From Hyphomicrobiales bacterium (GTDB lineage Bacteria; Pseudomonadota; Alphaproteobacteria; Rhizobiales; Rhizobiaceae): a stretch of DNA of 64,000 nucleotides. The DNA lies in the NCBI GenBank assembly GCA_900466475.1, contig UBMI01000006.1:1-64000 (forward strand), given 5' to 3'. This document shows positions 1 to 8,635 of this stretch, one piece after another. The notes beneath the pieces were generated by a model, which saw nothing but the letters and a program-made list of their open reading frames with translations, was not told the origin of the DNA and ran no database searches. Positions within the stretch are counted from its first letter, which is position 1. The number at the start of each line of letters is the position of its first letter. A program made the position numbers and the translations under genes.

Positions 1-2
1 CC

Positions 3-647
3 TGGCTGAGCTTCAATGCCACGACACGGACATTCTCCGGCACGCCCACGACATCAGGCACTTACGGCGTCAAGGTAACGGCGACCGATCTCGGTGGTCT
101 TTCGGCCAACGAGACCTTCAGTGTCGCAGTGTCGGCAGCACCAACGACCTACAGCCTGTTCTCTGCCTCCAGCACGCCGACCCAGACGAACCTCAACGAT
201 GGCCAGCAGCTTGAGTTGGGCGTCAAGTTCCAGTCGAATGTTGGCGGCGACATTACCGGCATCAAGTTCTATCGCAGCGCCAACGACAACGGACAGAACG
301 TCGTCGACCTGTGGAGTTCCACCGGCACCAAGCTCGCGACCGCCACCTTCACCAACACCACGGCAAGCGGCTGGCAGACGGTCAACTTTACAACACCCGT
401 CACCATCACAGCCAATACCACCTATGTCGCCTCCTATCACACAACAGGCGCTTACGTCGCGACGGATGCCTTCTTCAACAATGCCGTCACAAATGGTCCT
501 CTGACGGCTCAGTCCAGTGCTGCAGCCGGCGGCAACGGTGTCTACGCCTATGGCGGATCGGCGACCACGGGGCTCTTCCCGAGCAATACCTATGATTCAG
601 CCAATTACTATGCCGATGTGATCTTCCGCCCGCAGCTTGCCGCATGA
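3..647 (+). CDS. Surface/secreted protein with Ig-like and DUF4082 domains, C-terminal part
   Basis: The frame is open from the window edge, so the N-terminus lies outside. The first ~40 visible residues (GTPTTSGTYGVKVTATDLGG) look like the end of a putative-Ig/cadherin-like domain. The remaining ~170 residues match the DUF4082 pattern: an opening Y-x-L-F-S, then LGVKFQSNVGGDITGIKFYR, DLWSSTG, a V-x-Y-H-T-G strand and a closing YYADVIF. Proteins of this type are usually large, repetitive and exported; the role is unknown. The composition is rich in Thr, Ser, Asn and Ala with no Cys, as expected for an extracellular beta-sandwich protein. The stop codon TGA overlaps an ATG of the next frame, but the next gene probably starts further downstream. 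The domain call is fairly sure; the cellular role is not. Confidence 0.75.
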   Translation, partial: WLSFNATTRTFSGTPTTSGTYGVKVTATDLGGLSANETFSVAVSAAPTTYSLFSASSTPTQTNLNDGQQLELGVKFQSNVGGDITGIKFYRSANDNGQNVVDLWSSTGTKLATATFTNTTASGWQTVNFTTPVTITANTTYVASYHTTGAYVATDAFFNNAVTNGPLTAQSSAAAGGNGVYAYGGSATTGLFPSNTYDSANYYADVIFRPQLAA

Positions 648-730
648 CCTATCACAAGGAGATTACGAAGGATTCGAATGAGGCTTATACGACGCAAACG
701 CCAATCGCTCCGGGCGGCCATATCCAGGGC

Positions 731-1921
731 ATGCCGATGAACAGGATCGAGCGGCTGCCGGTGACCGTGCTTGCCGGCTTTCTGGGTGCTGGCAAGACGA
801 CGCTTCTCAGTCACGTCCTGAACAACCGGGAGGGTTTGCGGGTTGCCGTCATCGTCAACGACATGAGTGAAGTGAACATAGACGCAAGCCTCATTCGAGA
901 CGGCGGCTGCAACCTTTCGTATACGACGGAGGCATTGGTCGAGCTCAGCAACGGCTGCATATGCTGCACCCTGCGCAACGACCTGCTGACGGAAGTGCGG
1001 CGACTGGCCGAAGAGGGGCGGTACGATTATCTGTTGATCGAGGGTACCGGCATCGCCGAGCCACGCCCAATTGCAGCAACATTTTCCTTCCGCGATGAAA
1101 ACGGTGTTTCGCTTTCCGATTTTGCCAGGCTCGACACGATGGTCACTGTGGTCGACGCCGCGAACCTGTTAGCCGACTACGGTACTGCCGATCTGCTTGC
1201 CGACCGCGGCCTGCAACGCGACGGCGAGGACCGCCGCACCCTCATCGACCTGCTGGTCGACCAGATCGAGTTTGCCGATATTGTGGTGATCAACAAGATC
1301 TCGGACGCGACTGAAGAGGTCCGCGCGGAGGTCCGCAAGATCGTTGCGTCCCTCAACCCCGATGCACGCCAGGTGGAAACGGATCTCGGCAAGGTCTCCC
1401 TGGCAACAGTTCTCAATACCGGCCTTTTCGATGAAGAAAAGGCCGCTGCGCATCCCTTGTGGCACAAGGAATTGTACAGCCCGGGCGAACATGTTCCGGA
1501 GACGGAGGAATACGGGGTATCGAGCTTTGTCTACCGCACGCGGCGTCCCTTCGACCCCAAGCGGTTTCGTGCATTCCTCGACGAGCCCTGGCCGGGAGTG
1601 CTGCGCGCCAAGGGCCATTTCTGGCTTGCCACACGTCCGCGCCACGTGGGCCTGATGTCGGCTGCCGGGGTGCAACGTCGCTGCGAACCCATGGGTCTCT
1701 GGTGGGCGGCCGTTCCGCGACAGGATTGGCCGAACCATCAACAGTTTCAGCAACACCTGCAGAGCCGGTGGGACAGCGCCTGGGGCGACCGCCGGCAGGA
1801 ACTGGTATTCATCGGCGTTGGCATGGACGAGACGGGCGTGCGGACCGCACTGGACGATTGCCTCGCGAGCGCCGACCCGCGCGACTGGGCGGCCCTCGAA
1901 GATCCGTTCCCGGCCTGGTAG
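731..1921 (+). CDS. COG0523 (CobW/YjiA/ZigA-type) metal-chaperone GTPase
   Basis: P-loop GTPase of the G3E/COG0523 family, which delivers or senses metals, often zinc. Counting from the ATG at 731, the Walker A motif GFLGAGKTT lies at residues 16-24, the family's CxCC metal motif (GCICCTL) at 75-81, an EGTGIAEP switch region follows, and an NK motif (VVINK) comes later. The C-terminal half is a CobW_C domain (PFDPKRFRAFL, WPGVLRAKGHFWLA). The length of ~396 residues is typical. An in-frame ATG at 644 overlaps the previous stop, but the extra 29 residues are not family-like and it has no ribosome-binding site, so 731 or 737 is preferred. It converges on the M20 gene with a 10-base gap. No Zur-like box was seen upstream, so the metal is undetermined. 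Confidence 0.85.
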   Translation: MPMNRIERLPVTVLAGFLGAGKTTLLSHVLNNREGLRVAVIVNDMSEVNIDASLIRDGGCNLSYTTEALVELSNGCICCTLRNDLLTEVRRLAEEGRYDYLLIEGTGIAEPRPIAATFSFRDENGVSLSDFARLDTMVTVVDAANLLADYGTADLLADRGLQRDGEDRRTLIDLLVDQIEFADIVVINKISDATEEVRAEVRKIVASLNPDARQVETDLGKVSLATVLNTGLFDEEKAAAHPLWHKELYSPGEHVPETEEYGVSSFVYRTRRPFDPKRFRAFLDEPWPGVLRAKGHFWLATRPRHVGLMSAAGVQRRCEPMGLWWAAVPRQDWPNHQQFQQHLQSRWDSAWGDRRQELVFIGVGMDETGVRTALDDCLASADPRDWAALEDPFPAW

Positions 1922-1931
1922 GCGAAGGCTC

Positions 1932-3113
1932 TCAGTCGTCGAGATAGCGTTCGGTCAAGCGCGCCCACATCGCGGCGCCCGCCGTCAGGGATTTGTCGGC
2001 AAAGTCGTATTTGGCGCTGTGCAGGATCGCGGATTCCACACCGTTGCCGAGCCGCAGGAAACTGCCGGGTTTGTGCTCGAGGAAATGGGCGAAGTCCTCA
2101 CTGCCGGGAATGAGGTTGCAGAGGGCTACCTTGTCGGCACCGACCAGCTCTTCTGCAACCTTGCGGGCGAATTCGGTTTCCGTCTCCGAATTGACGACCA
2201 CGGGGTGTCCGCGCGTGTATTCGATTTCCGCGGTTGCGCCGTAACCGTCTGCAATCGTCTCAGTGAGCCTGCGGATCCTGGCCTCCAAGGTGTCTCGCAC
2301 CTTCGGATCGAAGGAGCGGATGCTCAGCAGCAGTTTTGCACTTTCTGGGATGACGTTTGCGGCTTCGCCGGCGTGGATTGCACCGACCGTGACGACGGCG
2401 GTCTGTGTCGGATCGATGCTGCGGGAGACGACCGATTGCAGGCTGACGACGAGGTTGCAGGCAACGACCACCGGATCGACGGTCAGATGCGGCCGCGAGG
2501 CGTGGCCGCCCTTGCCCCTGATGACGATCTCGGCGCTGTCGGCAGCGGCCATCAGCGGGCCCGATCGCATCAGCCAGGTGCCCTCGGGTGCGCCTGGATG
2601 ATTGTGCAGACCGAAAATGACGTCGAAGGGGAAGCGTTCAAACAGCCCGTCGGCGATCATGGCTGGTGCGCCACTCAACGCGCCTGCCTCTTCGGCGGGC
2701 TGGAAAATCAGATTGACGGTGCCGTTGAAGCGGCGCGTGCGCGCCAGATATTCGGCTGCACCGAGAAGGATCGTCGTGTGGCCGTCATGCCCACAGGCAT
2801 GCATCTTGCCGGCAACCGTGCTGGCATAGGGGCGACCGCTCTCCTCTGTGATCGGCAGGGCGTCCATATCGGCACGGATGGCGATGCTCTTCTTTCCGGC
2901 TCCGACCGTCATACGCGCAACCACGCCATGGCCGCCGACATTGCGGGTTACTTCATAGCCCCAGGATTCGAGCTTTTCAGCAACGAAACGGGCTGTTTCG
3001 GCTTCCTCGAAGGAGAGCTCGGGGTGGGCGTGGAGATGCCGGCGGATGGCCGTCAGCTCCGCTTCCATCGGTTCGAAATCGGAGAGGCGGGCAAAATCAT
3101 TGTCGAGGGACAT
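1932..3113 (-). CDS. M20 family amidohydrolase (hippurate/IAA-amino-acid hydrolase type)
   Basis: Cytoplasmic binuclear metallohydrolase expected to cleave N-acyl amino acids to an amino acid and a carboxylic acid. The visible metal and catalytic motifs are RADMDALP (residues 80-87), MHACGHDGH (104-112, with Cys107 and His109) and QPAEEAG, which carries the catalytic and ligand glutamates. A His in GLHNHPGAPEG and a terminal ...GSEDFAHFLEHKPGSF segment complete the family pattern. The length of 393 residues is normal. It is the last gene of a minus-strand run behind a polar amino-acid importer, 86 bases after the ATPase gene, so it probably processes an imported acylated amino acid. The exact substrate cannot be read from sequence. 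Confidence 0.88.
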   Translation of the reverse strand: MSLDNDFARLSDFEPMEAELTAIRRHLHAHPELSFEEAETARFVAEKLESWGYEVTRNVGGHGVVARMTVGAGKKSIAIRADMDALPITEESGRPYASTVAGKMHACGHDGHTTILLGAAEYLARTRRFNGTVNLIFQPAEEAGALSGAPAMIADGLFERFPFDVIFGLHNHPGAPEGTWLMRSGPLMAAADSAEIVIRGKGGHASRPHLTVDPVVVACNLVVSLQSVVSRSIDPTQTAVVTVGAIHAGEAANVIPESAKLLLSIRSFDPKVRDTLEARIRRLTETIADGYGATAEIEYTRGHPVVVNSETETEFARKVAEELVGADKVALCNLIPGSEDFAHFLEHKPGSFLRLGNGVESAILHSAKYDFADKSLTAGAAMWARLTERYLDD

Positions 3114-3199
3114 GGCAATTCCAGTTTGATGGGCGCGGTATCGCCGGCCGGCTCACGCTAAAGCCAGCCCGCAAGGCATGGGCAAGGGGAGCCGCCGCG

Positions 3200-3979
3200 C
3201 TAGATGAAGCGCGACAGGAAGCTTCTGGTACGCGGGTGCTGCGGGTTGCCGATCACGTCTTCCGGCTTGCCCTGTTCCACGACCTTGCCGCCATCCATGA
3301 AGACGACGCGGTCGGCCGCTTCCCGCGCAAAGCCGATCTCATGGGTGACGACGATCATGGTCAGACCCTGATTTGCCAGATCCCGCATGGTGGCGAGAAC
3401 CTCGCCGACCAGCTCGGGGTCAAGTGCCGAGGTCGGCTCGTCGAAGAGCATCAGCTTCGGCTTGATGGCCAGCGCTCGGGCAATCGCCACGCGCTGCTGC
3501 TGGCCGCCGGAAAGCTGACGCGGATAGCTGTCGGCCTTGGCCGAAAGCCCGACCCGTTCGAGCAGCCTGAGGGCATTTTCGGTTGCGACCTTTCGGCTTT
3601 CGCCATGTATGCCGACCGGTGCCTCGATGATGTTCTGCAGCGCCGTCATATGCGGGTAGAGATTGAACTGCTGGAACACCATGCCGATCTTGCGCCGCTG
3701 CAGAGCGATCGCATGGTTCGACAGCTGCAGCAGCCGGTCCTTGTGCAGGCGGTAGCCGATCTGTTCGCCGTCCACCTCGATCGAACCCTGATTGATGGAT
3801 TCGAGGTGGTTGATACAGCGCAGGAACGTCGACTTGCCGGAGCCGGAGGGTCCAAGGACGACGACGACCTCGCCGGGTGCAACGTCGAGATTGATGCCCT
3901 TCAGCACTTCCAGATCTGCGAAGGACTTGTGGACATTGCGTGCCTTGACGAGAGGCTCGATCGTGGAGATCTCGTTCAT
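3200..3979 (-). CDS. Polar amino-acid ABC importer, ATP-binding protein (GlnQ/HisP family)
   Basis: ATPase subunit of a PAAT-family importer. It has Walker A GPSGSGKS (residues 43-50), a Q-loop in [16 protein letters not shown], signature LSGGQQQR, Walker [15 protein letters not shown] and a switch histidine in VVTHEIGFA. The length of 259 residues is typical. Its ATG overlaps the permease stop by four bases (ATGA), so translation is probably coupled. It works with the permease and binding protein immediately upstream on the same strand. Confidence 0.93.
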   Translation of the reverse strand: MNEISTIEPLVKARNVHKSFADLEVLKGINLDVAPGEVVVVLGPSGSGKSTFLRCINHLESINQGSIEVDGEQIGYRLHKDRLLQLSNHAIALQRRKIGMVFQQFNLYPHMTALQNIIEAPVGIHGESRKVATENALRLLERVGLSAKADSYPRQLSGGQQQRVAIARALAIKPKLMLFDEPTSALDPELVGEVLATMRDLANQGLTMIVVTHEIGFAREAADRVVFMDGGKVVEQGKPEDVIGNPQHPRTRSFLSRFI

Positions 3980-4917
3980 GCGCCTGCCTCCGTTGCCTGT
4001 GCCATGATGGCAGATTCCTTTACAGGCTTGGCAGCACCCGTGCGGCGATCGCCGCGGCTGTAATAGCGCTCGATATAGGCCTGACCGACATTGAGGACCG
4101 ACGTGATGAGCAGGTACCAGAGGACGGCGACCAGCAACATCGGGACGATCTCGAAGGTGCGGTTGTAGATCGACTGCACCGAATAGAGGAGATCGGCCAT
4201 GGCGATGACGCTGACGAGGGAGGTGGCCTTGATCATGCTGATCAGCTGGTTGCCGGTCGGCGGAACGATCGAGCGCATGGCCTGTGGGATGATGATGCGG
4301 CGAAGCGCGCGGATGCGCGTCATGCCGAAGGCTTCCGCCGTCTCGAACTGACCCTTGTCCACCGAAAGCAGGCCACCGCGGATGATTTCCGCCATATAGG
4401 CGGACTCGTTAAGGGCGAGCCCCGCGATCGCGGCCGTCATCGGGCTGATCACCGAATTCGTATCCCAGCTCATGAAAGTCGGGCCGAAGGGGATGCCGAT
4501 CGACAGCGTCGGAAAGAGCGTCGAAAGATTGTACCAGAAGATCAGCTGCACCAGGAGCGGTGTTCCGCGAAAGAACCAGATGAACAGAGAGGCGAGGGTG
4601 CTTGCGAGGTGATCCCTGGACATTCTCGCGACGGCCAGCACGAGGCCGAGAGCGATGCCGATGATCATCGCAACAACCGTCAGGCCAAGGGAGACGTAAA
4701 GGCCGCTGATGACGGTCGGGTCGAAGAAATAGTGTGCGACGACCGGCCAGCCGAAGTTCTCGTTGTGCGCGACCGACCAGGCGCAGTAGGCGGCGATCGC
4801 AAGCGTGATGGCCCAGGCCGCAACGCGGCCTTTGGGGAAAGGCTTGTGGGCATGGGCCACGTCCCGGCTTCTCGCATCGCCAGGGGGCGATGCGAGTGTT
4901 TGCGTTTGTGTGCTCAT
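3976..4917 (-). CDS. Polar amino-acid ABC importer, permease
   Basis: Inner-membrane permease of the HisMQ family. After a ~30-residue cytoplasmic tail there is a first membrane segment (AAWAITLAIAAYCAWSV), a periplasmic stretch and then the core domain. The EAA loop reads ETAEAFGMTRIRALRRIIIPQAMR, the contact site for the ATPase. The longer N-terminus and extra first helix resemble permeases that form homodimers, and only one permease gene is present here, so a homodimer is likely. It overlaps both neighbours by four bases, in the order binding protein, permease, ATPase. Confidence 0.92.
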   Translation of the reverse strand: MSTQTQTLASPPGDARSRDVAHAHKPFPKGRVAAWAITLAIAAYCAWSVAHNENFGWPVVAHYFFDPTVISGLYVSLGLTVVAMIIGIALGLVLAVARMSRDHLASTLASLFIWFFRGTPLLVQLIFWYNLSTLFPTLSIGIPFGPTFMSWDTNSVISPMTAAIAGLALNESAYMAEIIRGGLLSVDKGQFETAEAFGMTRIRALRRIIIPQAMRSIVPPTGNQLISMIKATSLVSVIAMADLLYSVQSIYNRTFEIVPMLLVAVLWYLLITSVLNVGQAYIERYYSRGDRRTGAAKPVKESAIMAQATEAGA

Positions 4918-5807
4918 TTCGGAAGCGTCCCACCGAGGTTGATGCCAGGCTCCTTGATCATGTTGTTCTCAAGGCCCCACTTCTTCATGATCGCGGCATA
5001 GGTGCCGTTGTCCATCAGCACCTTGACTGCGTCACGCAGGACTGGGCCGAGGGGCGAGCCCTTTGCGACAACCGCGCCCTGGTAGAGGTTCTCGAAGCCG
5101 TTCTTCTGTCCGACACCTGTCAGTTCCAGCTGGCCGTTGGCCTGGGACACGAAATAGGTGAGCGGTGCCTGAGAGGAGAAGAAGGCATCCGACCGCTTGG
5201 AGCGGACGGCCAGGATCGAGCTCGGCTGGTCGGTGAAGGACTGCACTTCAATCGCGCCCTTGCCATCGGTCTTGCACTTTTCAGCCTGCACCTGGATGAC
5301 CTTTTCGGCCGAGCCGCCGGCCATGACGGCAATGCGGTTGCCGCAAGCGGTATCGAGGGAGCTGATACCTTTCGGATTGCCCTTCTGCACCGAGAAGACC
5401 ACGAATTCCTGCACCCAGTCGACGAAGTCGTTAGACTCTTCGCGGCTCTTGAAGTCGCCGACGGGACCGAATGCAAACTGGTAGCGGCCAGAATTCACAC
5501 CGGCGAGCAGCGCCGGCAGGCCGCCGACGGTCTCATGCTCGATCTTGACCCCGAGAACCTGGCCGAGCGCATCGGTGAGATCGGCGCTTGCGCCGGTCAT
5601 CTCGGTGCCCGTGACGATTTCATAGGGAGGAAACGAGCCGTTGTTGACGGAGATCATCTTGCCGGACGTGCGGATCGCTTCCGGCAACTGCGCATGGAGC
5701 GCATCGTTAACCGAAAGCTTGGGCAGGGCCGCGTCTTCAGCGAAGGCCGTTCCCGAGATCATCACCGCGCTCGTCAGAGCAAGGCATGCAATTTTCCTGA
5801 TCGACAT
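4914..5807 (-). CDS. Polar amino-acid ABC importer, periplasmic binding protein
   Basis: Family 3 solute-binding protein. It has a Sec signal peptide with likely cleavage after AFA (SAVMISGTAFA|EDA), followed by the SBP_bac_3 pattern: FPPYEIVTGTEMTGASADLTDALGQVLG, and later GNRIAVMAGGSAEKVIQ and KGSPLGPVLRDAVKVLMDNGTYAAIMKKWGLE. The length of 297 residues is normal. It heads the transporter block, 45 bases after the cytoplasmic binding-like protein gene. Ligand identity is unknown; the adjacent amidohydrolase suggests an amino acid or N-acyl amino acid. Confidence 0.92.
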   Translation of the reverse strand: MSIRKIACLALTSAVMISGTAFAEDAALPKLSVNDALHAQLPEAIRTSGKMISVNNGSFPPYEIVTGTEMTGASADLTDALGQVLGVKIEHETVGGLPALLAGVNSGRYQFAFGPVGDFKSREESNDFVDWVQEFVVFSVQKGNPKGISSLDTACGNRIAVMAGGSAEKVIQVQAEKCKTDGKGAIEVQSFTDQPSSILAVRSKRSDAFFSSQAPLTYFVSQANGQLELTGVGQKNGFENLYQGAVVAKGSPLGPVLRDAVKVLMDNGTYAAIMKKWGLENNMIKEPGINLGGTLPK

Positions 5808-5852
5808 TGTTCATTCCCCTGTTTGGTTCGAATTATGCGTTTCGTCTTGCGT

Positions 5853-6830
5853 TCAACCGATGCGGCTACCGTCCACATCGAAGGAGAAGAGATCCTCCGG
5901 CGTCATCAGCTGCGGCAGGATGCCCTGGACGTGAAGCTCGTTGGCGAAATCGGCGATCATCTTGCGGTTGACCGCAAAGCCGCTGGCTTCCCAGCCGGCC
6001 GGAAGCTCGGCCGCAGACTTCAAAAGCTCGTCCATCATGAAGGGCGAGGTGTCTGCGTATTTGCGGCGTTTGCTCAGCCACATCCGCTGCGATTCATCGA
6101 TCAGCTTGCTGAGTTCTTCGATCACCCACGGGTTCTGCGCGACGATGCCCGCTTTGATGCCGATCAGATGCATGCCTGGAACATAGCCCACATCGGCGAA
6201 ATATCGACGTTCGGCACTTCTGAAATCGGAAACGACCTGCCGGAACGGCGATCCGCCGCTGAAGTAGCCGTCAGGCATGAAAGGCGTGAAGATCGCGTCA
6301 AGGAAGCCTTCCTCGAGCAGGTCGACCATGGGACGCTCACCGGGAGCCGCTTCGATGCGGCCGGGCCGGCCGAACCCGTCGAGGCGATCGACCACCGGAT
6401 GCGCTTGCGTCAGGCGGCCCGCATACCACATGGCATCATCGACGCCGACACCCTCGCGGCGCAGCGCCGCTCTGGTCCACGTGTTTCCGGAGTCGCGCCA
6501 TCCGGTGACGCCGATGCGCTTTCCGGCCAGTTCACCGAGTTCGGTGACGGGGCTGTCCTTGCGGGTGATGATGCAGCGGTGACGAAAGCCGCGCATGATG
6601 AAGTTAGGAATGCCGACGACGCTCTCGTCGCCATCGATGCGCAGCTGCGTATAGCGGCTGAAGGACATCTCCGCGACATCGTAGTTGTCGCTCTTGCCGA
6701 CATGCGAGAGCAATGTGCCGACGCGGTCGACCTTGATATCAAGCTTGGGAGAGGAGACATCGCCGAGAACCAGGGGCGTCATGTAGTCCCAGTCACGCAG
6801 GGCAAGTCGCAGGCTAAGAGGCATTGGCAT
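5853..6830 (-). CDS. Cytoplasmic substrate-binding-like protein (4,5-dihydroxyphthalate decarboxylase/NMT1-like family)
   Basis: 325 residues with no signal peptide. The features are those of the family annotated as 4,5-dihydroxyphthalate decarboxylase or ABC substrate-binding protein: an N-terminal LRLALRDWDYMTPLVLGDV, the DVAEMSFSRY segment, GKRIGVTGWRDSGNTWTRAALRREGVG, and a C-terminal region after FFADVGYVPGMHLIGIK-like sequence. It is the first gene of the minus-strand operon with the importer and the M20 hydrolase, and is divergent from a MocR regulator. Enzyme versus ligand-binding function cannot be decided here. The absence of a signal peptide argues against a periplasmic binding protein. 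Confidence 0.7.
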   Translation of the reverse strand: MPMPLSLRLALRDWDYMTPLVLGDVSSPKLDIKVDRVGTLLSHVGKSDNYDVAEMSFSRYTQLRIDGDESVVGIPNFIMRGFRHRCIITRKDSPVTELGELAGKRIGVTGWRDSGNTWTRAALRREGVGVDDAMWYAGRLTQAHPVVDRLDGFGRPGRIEAAPGERPMVDLLEEGFLDAIFTPFMPDGYFSGGSPFRQVVSDFRSAERRYFADVGYVPGMHLIGIKAGIVAQNPWVIEELSKLIDESQRMWLSKRRKYADTSPFMMDELLKSAAELPAGWEASGFAVNRKMIADFANELHVQGILPQLMTPEDLFSFDVDGSRIG

Positions 6831-6863
6831 TCACTCGCAAAGACCTTGTTTTCGAGATAATTA

Positions 6864-6909
6864 AATGTTCAAATTTGTCTGATCAAATGTTATTACGTTA
6901 TTGAACATT
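6864..6909. promoter_or_regulatory. Inverted repeat in the divergent promoter region, candidate MocR operator
   Basis: A perfect 9-base inverted repeat, AATGTTCAA at 6864-6872 and TTGAACATT at 6901-6909, sits in the AT-rich 94-base gap between the binding-protein-like gene (minus) and the MocR gene (plus). A further half-site-like ATGTTA lies between the arms. The arm centres are 37 bases apart. The right arm ends 15 bases before the MocR start codon, a suitable place for autoregulation. Confidence 0.55.
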
Positions 6910-6924
6910 AAAAGTGGTGATTAA

Positions 6925-8253
6925 ATGAGCGATGTTGTCGATGCGGCGTGGTTTGCCCAAAAATTGACCGATCGGACAATTCGAGGAATTGCGATTGAAA
7001 CCAGTGCCTTGATCCGGGCCGGGGCGCTTCCCGTCGGGACGAAGCTGCCGCCGATCCGCGATCTCGCCTTTGCGCTCGGAATCAGTCCGGCAACGATCTC
7101 AGAGGCCTGGAGCGAGCTGAGACGTCAGAAAATCATTAGCGGCAGGGGACGGAACGGCACCTGGGTGAGCGGCGACCGTTTCGTGGCAAAGCCAGAACGG
7201 CTCGGCAGTTCCGGCCGTTATGGAGCAGACGTGCTCGACCTGACATCGGCGGTACCGGATGTCCGGCTTTTGCCGCGGCTTACGCAAGCCATGGCCTACG
7301 GAGCGTCGGCGGAAAATCTCAACAGCTATGAGCGGAGCCGTATCCTTCCGGAACTCGAAGAGATTGTGCGAAAGACCTGGCCATACGAACCGGAGGCATT
7401 CCTGGCGACGAACGGGGGCTATAACGCAGTCTACACGCTCATCCAGGCGCTCGTCATGCCCGGTGCCTCCGTTGCGATCGAGGATCCGACCGCCATGCGG
7501 CTTCTTGATATTCTGGAGGATCGGGGCGTGCGGATCCTTCCGGTCCAGTGCGATAGGGAGGGGCCGCAGCCTGCATCTCTCGAAGCCGCGATGAAGCTGC
7601 GGCCCGTCGCCTTCATCTTTCAGCCGCGGCTTCACTCAGTGACCGGTCAGAACGTCAGCAGCGAGCGGTTGCAAAGGCTTGGAGACATTCTCGACGGCAC
7701 CGACACGTTGATCGTCGAGGATGACGGTGTCGCCGACATTTCCACGGCTCCGCGTCATTCACTCGGGGGCCGGTTTGCCGACCGGACAATTCATATTCTC
7801 TCTTATTCAAAGACGCATGGTCCGGATCTGAGGCTTGCCGTGCTCTCAAGCTCGCGGGCGATCGTCGAACAGATACAGTCCTACCGCAGCTTCAGCGCTG
7901 GCTGGACAAGCCGTATTCTCCAGGCGGCCACGGCTTGGCTTCTGAGGGACCCTCTGACGGAAGCCTCGTTGCAGCGCTCTCGCGACATTTATTTCCGGCG
8001 TCGGGCCGATCTGGTCGATGCCCTGGGCGAGCGTGGGATCGAGGCGCAGCATGGTAGCGGATTATGCGCCTGGGTGCCAGTCTCATCTGAACCCTTCGCG
8101 ATGGTCACGCTGGCGGCGCGGGGTATCGCGGTTCATCCCGGTGCGAAATTCTCCATCCTTCCAAGCGCACATCTTCGCGTGGCAACGGCCATCCTATCGG
8201 ATCGGGTAGATGCCGTGGCCGACTCGATCGCCCTCGCCGCCAGTCCGGCCTAG
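6925..8253 (+). CDS. MocR-type GntR regulator with aminotransferase domain
   Basis: Fusion of an N-terminal GntR winged helix (LPPIRDLAFALGISPATISEAWSELRRQKIISGRGRNGTWV, roughly residues 35-80) and a class I/II aminotransferase-fold effector domain to the C-terminus. The PLP lysine is expected in HILSYSKTHGPDLRLAV, and the Asp/Asn side of the site in IVEDDGVADIS. The length of 442 residues is normal for MocR proteins. It is divergent from the amino-acid importer/M20 operon and probably controls it in response to an amine or amino acid. The start ATG follows a GTGGTGATTAA spacer. Confidence 0.88.
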   Translation: MSDVVDAAWFAQKLTDRTIRGIAIETSALIRAGALPVGTKLPPIRDLAFALGISPATISEAWSELRRQKIISGRGRNGTWVSGDRFVAKPERLGSSGRYGADVLDLTSAVPDVRLLPRLTQAMAYGASAENLNSYERSRILPELEEIVRKTWPYEPEAFLATNGGYNAVYTLIQALVMPGASVAIEDPTAMRLLDILEDRGVRILPVQCDREGPQPASLEAAMKLRPVAFIFQPRLHSVTGQNVSSERLQRLGDILDGTDTLIVEDDGVADISTAPRHSLGGRFADRTIHILSYSKTHGPDLRLAVLSSSRAIVEQIQSYRSFSAGWTSRILQAATAWLLRDPLTEASLQRSRDIYFRRRADLVDALGERGIEAQHGSGLCAWVPVSSEPFAMVTLAARGIAVHPGAKFSILPSAHLRVATAILSDRVDAVADSIALAASPA

Positions 8254-8308
8254 TCTTCGGCGTCCTGTGGCTTTCGTATAGTCACTTGCGCATCAGCGGC
8301 AGGTCCAA

Positions 8309-8560
8309 TCAGTGCAGCTCGATATTCATGTCCGAAAGCAGAGGCTCCAGACCGGGAAGATCCGCATCGGTTGCCCTGCGCAGCTCGCGCGTGACCGCCG
8401 TCAATGCCGCGTCGAGAGATTGAGCGCTCGGTCCGATCTTCAAATCTTCAGCGACCGCTTTTGCATAGGTGATCATCCGAGCCAAAGCCATCAGCTCGTC
8501 AAGATTATCCATGGCTGCCGCCGATTCGTACAGGCGCTTTCCCGACCCTATGACCGACAT
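8309..8560 (-). CDS. Small conserved-looking protein of unknown function after the YcaO-TfuA genes
   Basis: 83 residues, mostly helical by composition (MDNLDELMALARMITYAKAV; LDAALTAVTRELRRATD), with no Cys, signal peptide or membrane segment. A good ribosome-binding site (TGGAG) stands seven bases before the ATG, supporting a real gene. It follows tfuA on the same strand after 75 bases and converges on the MocR gene. It may be a component of the RiPP-like cluster (immunity, carrier or accessory protein) or a separate monocistron. I do not recognise the family. Confidence 0.5.
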   Translation of the reverse strand: MSVIGSGKRLYESAAAMDNLDELMALARMITYAKAVAEDLKIGPSAQSLDAALTAVTRELRRATDADLPGLEPLLSDMNIELH

Positions 8561-8635
8561 ATCGATTCTCCAGATTGCCCAGAGGACAATAAGGACAGTT
8601 CGGTACTAAAGTGTGTGAAAAACGCGTGAAACACG

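Noticed and set aside
1818..3161. Long open plus-strand frame (447 codons) opposite the M20 gene
   Set aside because: Product is low-complexity and domain-free; it is the antisense of a clear M20 hydrolase in GC-rich DNA.
4890..6860. 656-codon plus-strand open frame
   Set aside because: Antisense of the binding-protein and binding-like genes, which carry clear motifs; His/Arg/Asp-rich product.
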